Positions 17,022 to 25,685 of a DNA stretch of 64,000 nt are shown here, piece after piece. Both the position numbers and the translations under genes were made by a program. Origin of the DNA: Pseudoluteimonas sp047602125. Lineage in GTDB: Bacteria > Pseudomonadota > Gammaproteobacteria > Xanthomonadales > Xanthomonadaceae. Each line of letters starts with the position of its first letter. Position 1 is the stretch's first letter. The notes beneath the pieces were generated by a model. That model had not been told where the DNA came from and searched no databases. It worked only from the letters and a program-made list of their open reading frames with translations. The stretch is taken from positions 1,860,001-1,924,000 of the forward strand of contig JASGIB010000001.1 in NCBI GenBank assembly GCA_047602125.1, read 5' to 3'.

Positions 17022-18323
17022 ATGCGGGTCGACTTCACCGAACGTGCGTTGCGCGGCCTGTATTCGGCGGCGCTGTACGTGCTCGTCCCGGTCACCGTCT
17101 ACCACCTGATCTGGCGCGGCTTCCGCCAGCCCGCCTACCTGCAGCGCTGGGGCGAACGCTACGGCATCTACCGCAGCGCGCCGACCGATCCCGTGCTGTG
17201 GGTGCACGCGGTGTCGGTCGGCGAAGTCAACGCCGCCGCGCCGCTGGTCGACGCGCTGCTCGAGCGCCATCCTCGCGAGCGCCTGCTGGTCACGACGATC
17301 ACGCCGACCGGTTCGGCGCGGGTGCGCGCGCTGTGGGGCGAACGCGTCGAACATGTCTACCTGCCCTACGACCTGCCCGGCGCGGTGTCGCGTTTCCTGG
17401 GCCATTTCCGCCCGCGCATCGGCCTGATCCTCGAGACCGAGTTGTGGCCGAACCTGCTGTTCGGTTGCCGCGACCACGGCGTGCCCGCGCTGATCGTCAA
17501 CGGCCGCCTGTCCGAACGTTCGCTGCAGGGCTACGGCTTGCTGAAGCCCTTGCTCGGGCGCGCGCTGCGCAGCCTACGCGGGATCGTCGCGCAATCGCAG
17601 GCCGATGCCGAACGCTTCCTGCGCCTCGGCGCATCGCCGCGCACCACCGTGGTCGGCGGCAACCTGAAATTCGACATCGCCGCCGATCCGCAGGCGCAGG
17701 CATTCGCGCGGGAATTCCGCGCCGCGGAAGGCTCGCGTCCGGCGTGGATCGCCGCAAGCACGCACCCGGGCGAGGAAGCCGCGATGCTGGCGCTGCACCG
17801 GCGCTTGCGCCTGCGCTGGCCGCAATTGCTGCTGATCTGGGCGCCGCGGCATCCGGAACGTTTCCGTCCCGTCGCCTACGCGGCCGCGCAGGCCGGCTTC
17901 CGCACCGCGACGCGGCAGATGACCCACCAGCCCGACGCCGGCGACGACGTGTTCGTGGTCGACACGCTGGGCGAACTCGCGCGTTTCTATGCCTGCGCGG
18001 ACGTCGCCTTCGTCGGCGGCAGCCTCGAGGACATCGGCGGCCACAACCTGCTCGAACCCGCGGCCGCGGGCACGGCGATGGTCACCGGCCCGCACCTGCG
18101 CAATTTCGCAGACATCGCCGCGCAACTCGACGCCGCGGGCGCATTGCGCATCGGTGCCGGCGAAGCCGCGGTCGGCGACGCGCTCGAAGCCCTGCTCGCC
18201 GATGCCGACGCGCGCGCGGCGATGGCGGAGGCTGCGCGGGAACTGCTCGCGCAGGGACGCGGCGCCTTGCGGCGCACGCTGGAATCCATCGATGCGATGG
18301 CGCCCGCCGCGAAGCCGGGCTGA
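17022..18323 (+). CDS. waaA: 3-deoxy-D-manno-octulosonic acid (Kdo) transferase
   Basis: 433 residues. GT30 features: an N-terminal membrane anchor (YVLVPVTVYHLIW), VHAVSVGEVNAA with the conserved Glu near residue 67, DLPGAVSRFL, the ETELWPNLL block, and the C-terminal FVGGSLEDIGGHNLLEPAAAG donor-binding region. It transfers Kdo from CMP-Kdo to lipid IVA on the cytoplasmic side. Whether it adds one or two Kdo residues cannot be judged from the sequence. It is convergent with tolC, whose stop lies 13 bases away. Confidence 0.96.
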   Translation: MRVDFTERALRGLYSAALYVLVPVTVYHLIWRGFRQPAYLQRWGERYGIYRSAPTDPVLWVHAVSVGEVNAAAPLVDALLERHPRERLLVTTITPTGSARVRALWGERVEHVYLPYDLPGAVSRFLGHFRPRIGLILETELWPNLLFGCRDHGVPALIVNGRLSERSLQGYGLLKPLLGRALRSLRGIVAQSQADAERFLRLGASPRTTVVGGNLKFDIAADPQAQAFAREFRAAEGSRPAWIAASTHPGEEAAMLALHRRLRLRWPQLLLIWAPRHPERFRPVAYAAAQAGFRTATRQMTHQPDAGDDVFVVDTLGELARFYACADVAFVGGSLEDIGGHNLLEPAAAGTAMVTGPHLRNFADIAAQLDAAGALRIGAGEAAVGDALEALLADADARAAMAEAARELLAQGRGALRRTLESIDAMAPAAKPG

Positions 18324-18335
18324 CCGGTTCGCCGT

Positions 18336-19664
18336 TTACGGCTTCGCTTCGCCCACCGGCGTGTCGACGGTGAGCATGCGGTTCACGTCCTGCACGTCGT
18401 CGACGTCGAGGATGCCCGCGGCCTGGTCGAGCAGCAGCCGGCTCTGCAGGAAGTTGTACTTGGCCAGTGCGTAGGCCTGTTGCGCGTTGAACAGGTTCTG
18501 CTGGTTGATCAGCACGTCGACCACGGTGCGGGTGCCGACTTCCAGCCCGACCTGCGATGCGTCGTAGGCGCTCTTCGCCGAAACCACCGCGAGGCGGCGC
18601 GCCTCGACCTCGCTCACGCCCGCGACCAGGGTCTGGTAGGCGTTGCGGGTGTTGCGTTCGACCGCGCGCTTGGTCTGTTCGACCGAGTCGGCGGCGGCGT
18701 CGCGCTGGGCCAGCGCGCTGCGCACCTTGGACTGGGTGAGGAAGCCCGAGAAGATCGGCACGTTCAGGGTGATGCCGACGCGCGAGGTCGAATCGTTGGG
18801 GCCGACGAAATCCGGGTCGTACAGGCTCGGCAGCGCCTTGCCGTAGCTCGCGCTCAGGCCGAGCGTGGGCAGGTGGCCCGAACGCGCGGTCGAGACGCCG
18901 GCCTCGGCGGCTTCGAGGTCGGCGCGCTGCGCCTGCAGGGTGGGGTTCTGCCCGGTCGCGGTCGCGACCCAGGTGTCCGCGTCCTGCTGCGCGGGCAGCG
19001 AGGGCTGGAAGTCGTCCGGCAGGCCCTTGAGGTCGCCGACCTGGGTGCCCGTGATTTCGACCAGCGCCTGGTAGGCGTCCTGCACCGTGTTGCGGGTGAG
19101 GATGGTGTTCGCGCGCGCGGCGTCGTACTGCGCGCGCGCCTCGTGCACGTCGGTGATCGGCGCGAGGCCGACCTCGAGGCGCTTGCTGGCCAGGTCGAAC
19201 TGCTTCTTCAGCGCGGCTTCGCTGGCTTCGGCGGCGGCGAGCGTCTCCAGTTGCACGAGCACGTTGAAGTACGCAGCCGAGGTGCGCGTGATCAGGTCGT
19301 GGCCCGCGGCGACGAGGTTGAAGCCACCGGCGCGATCGAGCGCATGGGCGCCGCGCAGCGAGGTGTAGTTGCCGTAGTCGAACAACGACTGGTCGAGGCT
19401 CACGCCCCACGAACCGACCTGGACGCTGCTGCCCGGGCCGGTATCGCTGCGGGTCACGCCGACCGAACCGCCGACCTGCGGCAGCAGCGCCGCGCGCGCC
19501 TGCACCGGGTTTTCGGCGGCGACCGCGCGGTTGGCTTCGGCGGCGGCGTATTGCGGATCGTTCTGGCGCGCCTGCTGGTAGGTCTGCATCAGGTCTTCGG
19601 CGTGGACGTCGCCGAGCGGCGACAGCGCGGCGGCGAGGGCGAAGGCGAGCGGGAGGCGGCGCAT
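18336..19664 (-). CDS. tolC: TolC-family outer membrane efflux channel
   Basis: 442 residues with a signal peptide (MRRLPLAFALAAALSPLGDVHAEDL). It opens with DLMQTYQQARQNDPQYAAAEANRAVA, the conserved start of TolC, and shows the internal duplication of coiled-coil hairpins, with GVSLDQSLFDYGNY in the first half mirrored by GITLNVPIFSGF in the second. It forms the trimeric exit duct used by RND and ABC exporters and type I secretion; the RND pair at 21.2-25.6 kb lacks its own channel and could use it. It lies 14 bases downstream of pcm, which fits an operon. Confidence 0.95.
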   Translation of the reverse strand: MRRLPLAFALAAALSPLGDVHAEDLMQTYQQARQNDPQYAAAEANRAVAAENPVQARAALLPQVGGSVGVTRSDTGPGSSVQVGSWGVSLDQSLFDYGNYTSLRGAHALDRAGGFNLVAAGHDLITRTSAAYFNVLVQLETLAAAEASEAALKKQFDLASKRLEVGLAPITDVHEARAQYDAARANTILTRNTVQDAYQALVEITGTQVGDLKGLPDDFQPSLPAQQDADTWVATATGQNPTLQAQRADLEAAEAGVSTARSGHLPTLGLSASYGKALPSLYDPDFVGPNDSTSRVGITLNVPIFSGFLTQSKVRSALAQRDAAADSVEQTKRAVERNTRNAYQTLVAGVSEVEARRLAVVSAKSAYDASQVGLEVGTRTVVDVLINQQNLFNAQQAYALAKYNFLQSRLLLDQAAGILDVDDVQDVNRMLTVDTPVGEAKP

Positions 19665-19678
19665 GCGGGGATCCTGGT

Positions 19679-20347
19679 TCAGAACTGGAAGGCGGGGGCC
19701 GGCGCGGCGCCGGCGAGATAGGGCAATTCGGTTTCGAACAACGATTGGATGCGTCCGCCGTTGACTCCGTTGCGGGCATCGACGCGCAGCGCTTCCATCG
19801 CCGGCGAGCGGCCACGCACCACGAACATGCGTCCGTTCGGGTTCAGCCACTGCAGGAAGCGTTCGGGGATCGCATCGACCGCGCCGCCGACGCAGATCGC
19901 GTCGTAGCGGCGATCGGTGTCCCAGGCGAACGCGTCGGCGGTTTCGACCGCGATGTTCTGGCCGAAGCCGAGCGCATCGATGCGCGCCCGCGCGGCGTCG
20001 GCGAGGCCGCCGTGGCGTTCGAGGCTGGTCACTTCGCGCGCAAGGCGGCCGAAGCAGGCGGTGAGGTAGCCGCTGCCGGTGCCGATCTCGAGCACCGCGT
20101 CGCCGGCCTGCGGCAGCAGCGCCTGCAGCGCGCGACCATCCAGCACCGGCTTCCAGCTGCGTTCGCCCTCGCCGATCGGCAGTTCGATGTCGGCATAGGC
20201 GAGCGCGCGGTGCGCCTCGGCGAAGAAGGCTTCGCGCGGCACCGAGGCCAGCGTTTCCAGCACGCGGGTGTCGAGCACGTCCCAGGGCCGGACCTGCTGT
20301 TCGACCATGGTCTCGCGGGCTTTGGCGTAATCGAGGCTGGGGGTCAT
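19679..20347 (-). CDS. pcm: protein-L-isoaspartate O-methyltransferase-family protein
   Basis: 222 residues from the ATG at 20345-20347 (MTPSLDYAKARETMVEQQVRPW). The methyltransferase core has GDAVLEIGTGSGYLTACFG (motif I) and the PCMT family's VREAFF-like and 'RSWKPVLDGRALQALLPQ' segments. PCMT enzymes repair isoaspartyl sites using SAM, but the variant encoded just before tolC in this family is divergent and its substrate is unproven. It is the first gene of a probable pcm-tolC operon. Confidence 0.85.
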   Translation of the reverse strand: MTPSLDYAKARETMVEQQVRPWDVLDTRVLETLASVPREAFFAEAHRALAYADIELPIGEGERSWKPVLDGRALQALLPQAGDAVLEIGTGSGYLTACFGRLAREVTSLERHGGLADAARARIDALGFGQNIAVETADAFAWDTDRRYDAICVGGAVDAIPERFLQWLNPNGRMFVVRGRSPAMEALRVDARNGVNGGRIQSLFETELPYLAGAAPAPAFQF

Positions 20348-20488
20348 GGGGCTGGGGCCGCGTGGCTCTGGAGGGGAGGGAATTCTAAGGCGGAGCCGAT
20401 GTCGCGGTGGCAGGGAGTGTGGCTGTGCCAGCACACCATGACAGAGTGCCGGAAGTCAGCGGGCCGGAAGTCACCCGATCTTCCCGTG

Positions 20489-21127
20489 TCAGCGCCTGGC
20501 GTAGGCGCGCAGGAACATGTCGACGGTCCTCTGCAGGTGCGCCTCCGCCTCGTCCGGCGTGGGCAGCGGGAAACCGCACAGGTGCTTGATGTGCGGTTCG
20601 CCCTTGAGCATCGAATGCAATTGCGAGCAGGCGGCGTGCACGTCGGGGATGTCGAGCGAGCCGGCCGCGATCGCCTCCCGCAGCAACTGTTCCATCGCGG
20701 CCTGGGTGCGGCAGGGGCCGGCGTCCCAGAACAGGCGCCCGAGCTTGGGCGAGGTGCGCTGCGCGGTGACCACGCGATGGATGGCGATGGCTTCCTCGCA
20801 CATGATCATCGCGAAGAACGAACGGCCGATGGCGAGCAATTGCTCGCGCAGCGGCAGGCCGGGCTGCTGCTCGTACAGGCGCGCCGGCAACTGCTCTTCG
20901 CACTTGGCGGCGATCGCCGCCATGAACAGCGTTTCCTTGTCGCCGAAGTGGCTGTACACGGTGAGCTTGGAGACGCCGGCTTCGGCGGCGATCTGGTCCA
21001 TGCTCACGCCGTCGTAGCCCTGTTCCACGAACAGGCGCTTGGCCGCCTCGAGGATCGCGGCGCGCTTGCCGAGATCCTTGGGCCGGCCCGGGGCGTTGGG
21101 CTTGGCTTGGGCGGTCGCGGGAGACAT
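20489..21127 (-). CDS. TetR/AcrR-family transcriptional repressor
   Basis: 212 residues. The N-terminal helix-turn-helix is clear (RAAILEAAKRLFVEQGYDGVSMDQIAAEAGVSKLTVYSHFGDKETLF, given here only as a region near residues 22-66). The C-terminal domain resembles the AefR/TetR_C group. It is divergent from the RND efflux genes, with a perfect ACCAATTGGT palindrome in the 83-base gap, so it most likely represses the pump and itself until a drug or metabolite binds the C-terminal domain. Confidence 0.93.
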   Translation of the reverse strand: MSPATAQAKPNAPGRPKDLGKRAAILEAAKRLFVEQGYDGVSMDQIAAEAGVSKLTVYSHFGDKETLFMAAIAAKCEEQLPARLYEQQPGLPLREQLLAIGRSFFAMIMCEEAIAIHRVVTAQRTSPKLGRLFWDAGPCRTQAAMEQLLREAIAAGSLDIPDVHAACSQLHSMLKGEPHIKHLCGFPLPTPDEAEAHLQRTVDMFLRAYARR

Positions 21128-21210
21128 GCGTCAATACTATACCAATTGGTTCGATATTTATACTACACTCGCAGGTACATTAAATCGGCGCATCGCCGAC
21201 GGGGCTCGCA
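21128..21210. promoter_or_regulatory. divergent promoter/operator between tetR-type regulator and RND operon
   Basis: An AT-rich 83-base gap in a GC-rich setting. ACCAATTGGT (21141-21150) is a perfect 10-bp palindrome and a candidate TetR operator. TATACT (21159-21164) could be the -10 box for the rightward efflux genes; on the other strand TATAGT (21141-21136) could be the -10 box of the regulator, only eight bases from its ATG, suggesting a near-leaderless message. The palindrome abuts or overlaps both promoters. No good -35 boxes are obvious. Confidence 0.6.
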
Positions 21211-22335
21211 ATGGGACGCAGACACATCGGCGCAGGACGGATTGCGGCGGCGCTGCCGGCAGTCCTGGCGGCGGGATTGCTGGTGGCTTGCGGCAAGCCG
21301 GAGGCGCCGGTCGAATCCGCGCGCCCGGTGCTGGTGTTGCATCCGCAGGCCGACGCGCTCACGGCCGTCAGCGCCTACGCCGGCGAGATCAGGGCCCGCG
21401 AGGAAAGCGCGCTTTCGTTCCGCATCGGCGGCAGCTTGGTCAAGCGTATGGTCGATGCCGGCGACCGCGTCCGCCGCGGCCAGCTGCTGGCCGAACTCGA
21501 TCCGGGCGATGCCGGGTTGCAGATCGCCGCCGCGCAGGCGGAGATGACCCGCCTCGGCGGCGACCTCGAGCGCTATCGCAAGCTGGTGGCGCAGAAACTG
21601 GTCAGCCAGTCGGCGTTCGATGCGCAGCAGGCCGCGTATCGCGCCGCGCGCGCGCAGTACGAGCTGATGCGCAACCAGTCCGCCTACACGCGCCTGCTCG
21701 CGCCGCGCGACGGCGTGATCGCCTCGCGCGTGGCCGAAGCCGGGCAGACCGTGGCCGCCGGGCAAACCGTGTACACGCTGGCCGGCGATGCCGGCCGCGA
21801 AGTCGCGATCGCCCTGCCGGAATCGCGCATCCGCGAGGTCGCCGCGGGCCAGCCTGTGCTGGTCGAATTGTGGAGTGCGCCGGGCGAACGCCTGCCGGGC
21901 CGCATCCGCGAGATTTCCCCCGCCGCCGATCCGCAGGCGCGTACCTATGCCGTGCGCGTGGCGCTGGACGGCGACGCCGCCAAGGCCGTCGATCTCGGCC
22001 AGAGCGCGCGCGTGTACATGCAGGAGACTGGCGCGCAGGCGGCGTTGGGCGTGCCGCTGTCGGCGGTGCAGCGTGGTGCGGACGGCAAGGCGTCGGCGTT
22101 GTGGATCGTCGATCCGAAATCGCGGCGCGTGCATCTCGCGCCGGTGCGAATCGGCGCCTATGCCGAAGACACGGTGCCGGTGCTGGGCGGCGTGGATGCG
22201 AACGCGTGGATCGTCGCCGCCGGCGGCCAGTTGTTGCGCGATGGCGAATTGGTTGCGCCGGTGGATCGCGACAACCGACCCGTGCTCGCCAATCCCGCAG
22301 AAAAGACGGCCGCGCCCGCGGCCGCGGCGAAGTAA
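21211..22335 (+). CDS. RND efflux periplasmic adaptor lipoprotein (membrane fusion protein)
   Basis: 374 residues. The signal ends in LLVACGKPE, a lipobox (Cys29), so it is anchored to the inner membrane by lipid. It has the HlyD/AcrA order: barrel-sandwich half (ESALSFRIGGSLVKRMVDAGDRVRRGQLLAELDP), alpha-hairpin (ERYRKLVAQKLVSQSAFDAQQAAYRAARAQYELMRNQSAYTRL region), second half (LLAPRDGVIASRVAEAGQTV), then beta-barrel. It couples the RND pump to an outer membrane channel, possibly the TolC encoded at 18.3-19.7 kb. It is six bases from the pump gene. Confidence 0.94.
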   Translation: MGRRHIGAGRIAAALPAVLAAGLLVACGKPEAPVESARPVLVLHPQADALTAVSAYAGEIRAREESALSFRIGGSLVKRMVDAGDRVRRGQLLAELDPGDAGLQIAAAQAEMTRLGGDLERYRKLVAQKLVSQSAFDAQQAAYRAARAQYELMRNQSAYTRLLAPRDGVIASRVAEAGQTVAAGQTVYTLAGDAGREVAIALPESRIREVAAGQPVLVELWSAPGERLPGRIREISPAADPQARTYAVRVALDGDAAKAVDLGQSARVYMQETGAQAALGVPLSAVQRGADGKASALWIVDPKSRRVHLAPVRIGAYAEDTVPVLGGVDANAWIVAAGGQLLRDGELVAPVDRDNRPVLANPAEKTAAPAAAAK

Positions 22336-22341
22336 GCCGCC

Positions 22342-25300
22342 ATGCGCTTCAACCTCTCCGAATGGGCGCTGCGCAACCGCACGCTCGTCCTCTACGCGAT
22401 CCTGATGCTGGGCCTGCTCGGCGCCTGGTCGTACCGCAACCTCGGCCAATCGGAAGACCCGCCGTTCACCTTCAAGGCGATGGTGGTGCGCACGCTGTGG
22501 CCGGGCGCGACCGCGGAAGAAGTCTCGCTGCAGATCACCGATCGCATCGAGAAGAAATTGATGGAGACCGGCCAGTACGAGTTCATCCGCGCGTATTCGC
22601 GGCCGGGCGAGTCGCAGATCATCTTCATCGCCAAGGATTCGCTGCGCAGCAAGGACATCCCGCCGCTGTGGTACCAGGTGCGCAAGAAGGTCGGCGACAT
22701 CAAGGCGACCCTGCCGCGCGACGCCATCGGCCCGTTCTTCAACGACGAGTTCGGCGACACCTTCGGCAACATCTACGCATTGACCGGCAAGGGTTTCGAC
22801 TACGCCGTGCTCAAGGACTACGCCGAACGGCTGGAACTCGAACTGCAGCGCGTGCCCGACGTCGGCAAGGTCGACCTGCTCGGCCTGCAGGACGAGAAGA
22901 TCTACATCGAACTGTCGAACACCAAGCTCGCTTCGCTCGGCATCCCGCTGGCCAGCGTGCAGCAGGCGCTGGACGAGCAGAACGCGGTGGTGCCGGCGAG
23001 TTTCTTCGAAACCGCGGGCGAGCGCGTGCAGTTGCGGGTGAGCGGCCGCTTCGATTCGGTGCAGGAGATCCGCGATTTCCCGATCCGCGCCGGCGACCGC
23101 ACCTTCCGCCTCGGCGACGTGGCGAAGGTGACGCGTGGCTTCTCCGATCCGCCCGCGCCGCGCATGCGCTTCATGGGCGAGGACGCGATCGGGCTCGCGG
23201 TGTCGATGCGCGACGGCGGCGACATCCTCAGGCTCGGCAAGTCGCTGGAAAGCGAATTCGCGCGCCTGCAGCAGACCCTGCCGGTCGGCATGCAGTTGCA
23301 CAAGGTGTCCGACCAGCCGTTGGCGGTGACGCGTTCGGTGGACGAGTTCATCCAGGTGCTGACCGAGGCCGTCGCCATCGTGCTGCTGGTCAGCTTCCTG
23401 TCGCTGGGCCTGCGCACCGGCGCGGTGGTCGCGCTGTCGATCCCGCTGGTACTGGCGATGACCTTCGCCGCGATGCACTGGTTCGGCATCGGCCTGCACA
23501 AGATCTCGCTGGGCGCGCTGGCGCTGGCGCTGGGCCTGCTGGTCGACGACGCCATCATCGCGGTCGAGATGATGGTGGTGAAGATCGAACAGGGTTTCGA
23601 CCGGATCAAGGCCGCCGCCTTTGCGTGGGAAAGCACCGCGTTCCCGATGCTGACCGGCACGCTGGTGACCGCGGCCGGCTTCCTGCCGATCGCAACCGCT
23701 GCGTCGAGCACCGGCGAATACACGCGTTCGATCTTCCAGGTGGTGACCATCGCGCTGCTGATCTCGTGGGTGGCGGCGGTGGTGTTCATTCCCTACCTCG
23801 GGTACCAATTGCTGGAAGAGCAGGGCGCCGAGGCCGCGCCCAAGGGCCGCGTGTCGCGCGCGTTCCGCCGCCTGCGCGACGCCTTCGCCGCCGGCGCGGC
23901 GCGCATCCCGCGCGTGGGCGCCGCGCTCTCCGACCACATCACCGCGAAGCACCACCACGAAGCCGCGCACGATCCCTACCGGAGCGCGTTCTACCAGCGC
24001 TTCCGCCAGCTGGTCGCATGGTGCGTGCGCTACCGCAAGACCGTGATCGCGGTGACCGTGGCGGTGTTCATCGCCTCGATCGCGTTGTTCCGCTTCGTGC
24101 CGCAGCAGTTCTTCCCGGCGTCCACGCGTCTCGAATTGATGGTGGACATGGAGCTGGCCGAAGGCGCTTCGCTCAAGGCCACCGCGGCGCAGGCATCGAG
24201 GCTCGAAGCGATGTTGCAGAAGCAGGAAGGCGTGGAAAGCTACGTCGCCTATGTCGGCACCGGCTCGCCGCGCTTCTACCTGCCGCTGGACCAGCAGTTG
24301 CCGGCGGCGAACTTCGCCCAGTTCGTGCTGTTGACCCGCGACATCGAATCGCGAGAGGCGGTGCGCAAGTGGCTGATCGACGAGGCCGTGCCCGCCTTCC
24401 CGGAACTGCAATTGCGGGTGACGCGCCTGGAGAACGGGCCGCCGGTCGGTTATCCGGTGCAGTTCCGCGTGTCCGGCGAGCACATCGACCGCGTGCAGGC
24501 GATCGCCCGCCAGGTCGCGGACAAGGTGCGCGAAAACCCGCACGTGGTGAACGTCAACCTGGACTGGAGCGAGCCGAGCAAGGTGGTGCGCCTGCGCATC
24601 GACCAGGAACGCGCGCGCGCAATGGGCATCAGTTCCGCGGAGGTGGCGCAATTCCTGTCCGGCTCGCTGTCGGGAACCTCGGTCAGCACCTATCGCGAAG
24701 GCAATGAAGCCATCGAGATCCTGCTGCGCGGCCCCGGCGACGAGCGCGGGCGGCTCGGCATGCTCGGTTCGCTGGCGGTGCCGACCGCCAGCGGCAAGGC
24801 GGTGCCGCTGGAACAGATCGCGACCCTGGACGACGGCTTCGAGGAAGGCATCGTCTGGCATCGCAACCGACTGCCGACGGTGACCGTGCGCGCCGACATC
24901 TACGGCGACGAGCAGCCATCCAGCGTGGTCGCGCAGATCGCGCCGACGCTGGACGGCATCCGCGCCGCGTTGCCGTCCGGCTACCTGCTCGAGACCGGCG
25001 GCACGGTGGAGGATTCCGCGCGCGGGCAGAACTCGGTGAATGCCGGCATGCCGCTGTTCGTGCTGGTGGTGACCACGCTGCTGATGCTGCAGCTGCGCAG
25101 CTTCTCGCGGGTATTGCTGGTGTGGCTGACCGCGCCGCTGGGCCTGATCGGCGTCAGCCTGTTCCTGCTGGTGCTGCGGGTGCCGTTCGGCTTCGTGGCG
25201 ATGCTCGGCACCATCGCGCTGTTCGGCATGATCATGCGCAACTCGGTGATCCTGGTCGACCAGATCGAACAGGACATCGCGCGTGGCAGCGCGCCCCGGG

Positions 25301-25557
25301 ATGCGATCGTCGACGCCACCGTGCGCCGCTTCCGCCCGATCGTTCTGACCGCGCTGGCCGCGGTGCTGGCGATGATCCCGTTGTCGCGCTCGGTGTTCTT
25401 CGGGCCGATGGCGGTGGCGATCATGGGCGGGCTGATCGTGGCGACCGCGCTGACCCTGCTGTTCCTGCCGGCGTTGTACGCGGCGTGGTTCCGGGTACAG
25501 GGTGACGAGCCGGCACCGGCATCGCCCGTTGACGAAGTCGCGCAGCCGGCGCACTGA
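22342..25557 (+). CDS. RND-family efflux transporter permease
   Basis: 1071 residues, a full-length RND pump with duplicated architecture: TM1 at the N-terminus (LVLYAILMLGLLGAWSY), a first large periplasmic domain, a block of six helices, TM7 (VIAVTVAVFIASIALFRFV), the second periplasmic domain and a final helix block. The proton-relay acidic pair is present in LGLLVDDAIIAVEMMV (about residue 400). The EYTRSIFQVVTIALLISW and FVAMLGTIALFGMIMRNSVILVDQIE segments place it with proton-driven efflux pumps of the smaller 'MexK/VexF-like' kind rather than classic AcrB. The substrate is unknown; the local TetR regulator suggests drug or metabolite export. Confidence 0.95.
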   Translation: MRFNLSEWALRNRTLVLYAILMLGLLGAWSYRNLGQSEDPPFTFKAMVVRTLWPGATAEEVSLQITDRIEKKLMETGQYEFIRAYSRPGESQIIFIAKDSLRSKDIPPLWYQVRKKVGDIKATLPRDAIGPFFNDEFGDTFGNIYALTGKGFDYAVLKDYAERLELELQRVPDVGKVDLLGLQDEKIYIELSNTKLASLGIPLASVQQALDEQNAVVPASFFETAGERVQLRVSGRFDSVQEIRDFPIRAGDRTFRLGDVAKVTRGFSDPPAPRMRFMGEDAIGLAVSMRDGGDILRLGKSLESEFARLQQTLPVGMQLHKVSDQPLAVTRSVDEFIQVLTEAVAIVLLVSFLSLGLRTGAVVALSIPLVLAMTFAAMHWFGIGLHKISLGALALALGLLVDDAIIAVEMMVVKIEQGFDRIKAAAFAWESTAFPMLTGTLVTAAGFLPIATAASSTGEYTRSIFQVVTIALLISWVAAVVFIPYLGYQLLEEQGAEAAPKGRVSRAFRRLRDAFAAGAARIPRVGAALSDHITAKHHHEAAHDPYRSAFYQRFRQLVAWCVRYRKTVIAVTVAVFIASIALFRFVPQQFFPASTRLELMVDMELAEGASLKATAAQASRLEAMLQKQEGVESYVAYVGTGSPRFYLPLDQQLPAANFAQFVLLTRDIESREAVRKWLIDEAVPAFPELQLRVTRLENGPPVGYPVQFRVSGEHIDRVQAIARQVADKVRENPHVVNVNLDWSEPSKVVRLRIDQERARAMGISSAEVAQFLSGSLSGTSVSTYREGNEAIEILLRGPGDERGRLGMLGSLAVPTASGKAVPLEQIATLDDGFEEGIVWHRNRLPTVTVRADIYGDEQPSSVVAQIAPTLDGIRAALPSGYLLETGGTVEDSARGQNSVNAGMPLFVLVVTTLLMLQLRSFSRVLLVWLTAPLGLIGVSLFLLVLRVPFGFVAMLGTIALFGMIMRNSVILVDQIEQDIARGSAPRDAIVDATVRRFRPIVLTALAAVLAMIPLSRSVFFGPMAVAIMGGLIVATALTLLFLPALYAAWFRVQGDEPAPASPVDEVAQPAH

Positions 25558-25685
25558 ACCGCCCATCGCGGCCGGGTCGCGGTCCTGCCCCGGCTTCGCC
25601 GCGCATGACGCCCGCACGCGTTCGGGTCTAGACTCGATCCCGCAAGCGACGGCCGGCGCGTCCGGTCTTGAGCCAGCGGGGTCGA

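Noticed and set aside
21039..24707. Plus-strand frame of 1222 codons overlapping the adaptor and pump genes
   Set aside because: It is an out-of-phase shadow, extremely Arg/Ala/Gly-rich, with no start context and no motif.
21163..25617. Minus-strand open frame of 1484 codons opposite the RND genes
   Set aside because: It is the antisense of two well-supported efflux genes; its His/Arg/Gln-rich translation has no domain pattern and reflects GC-rich codon bias.
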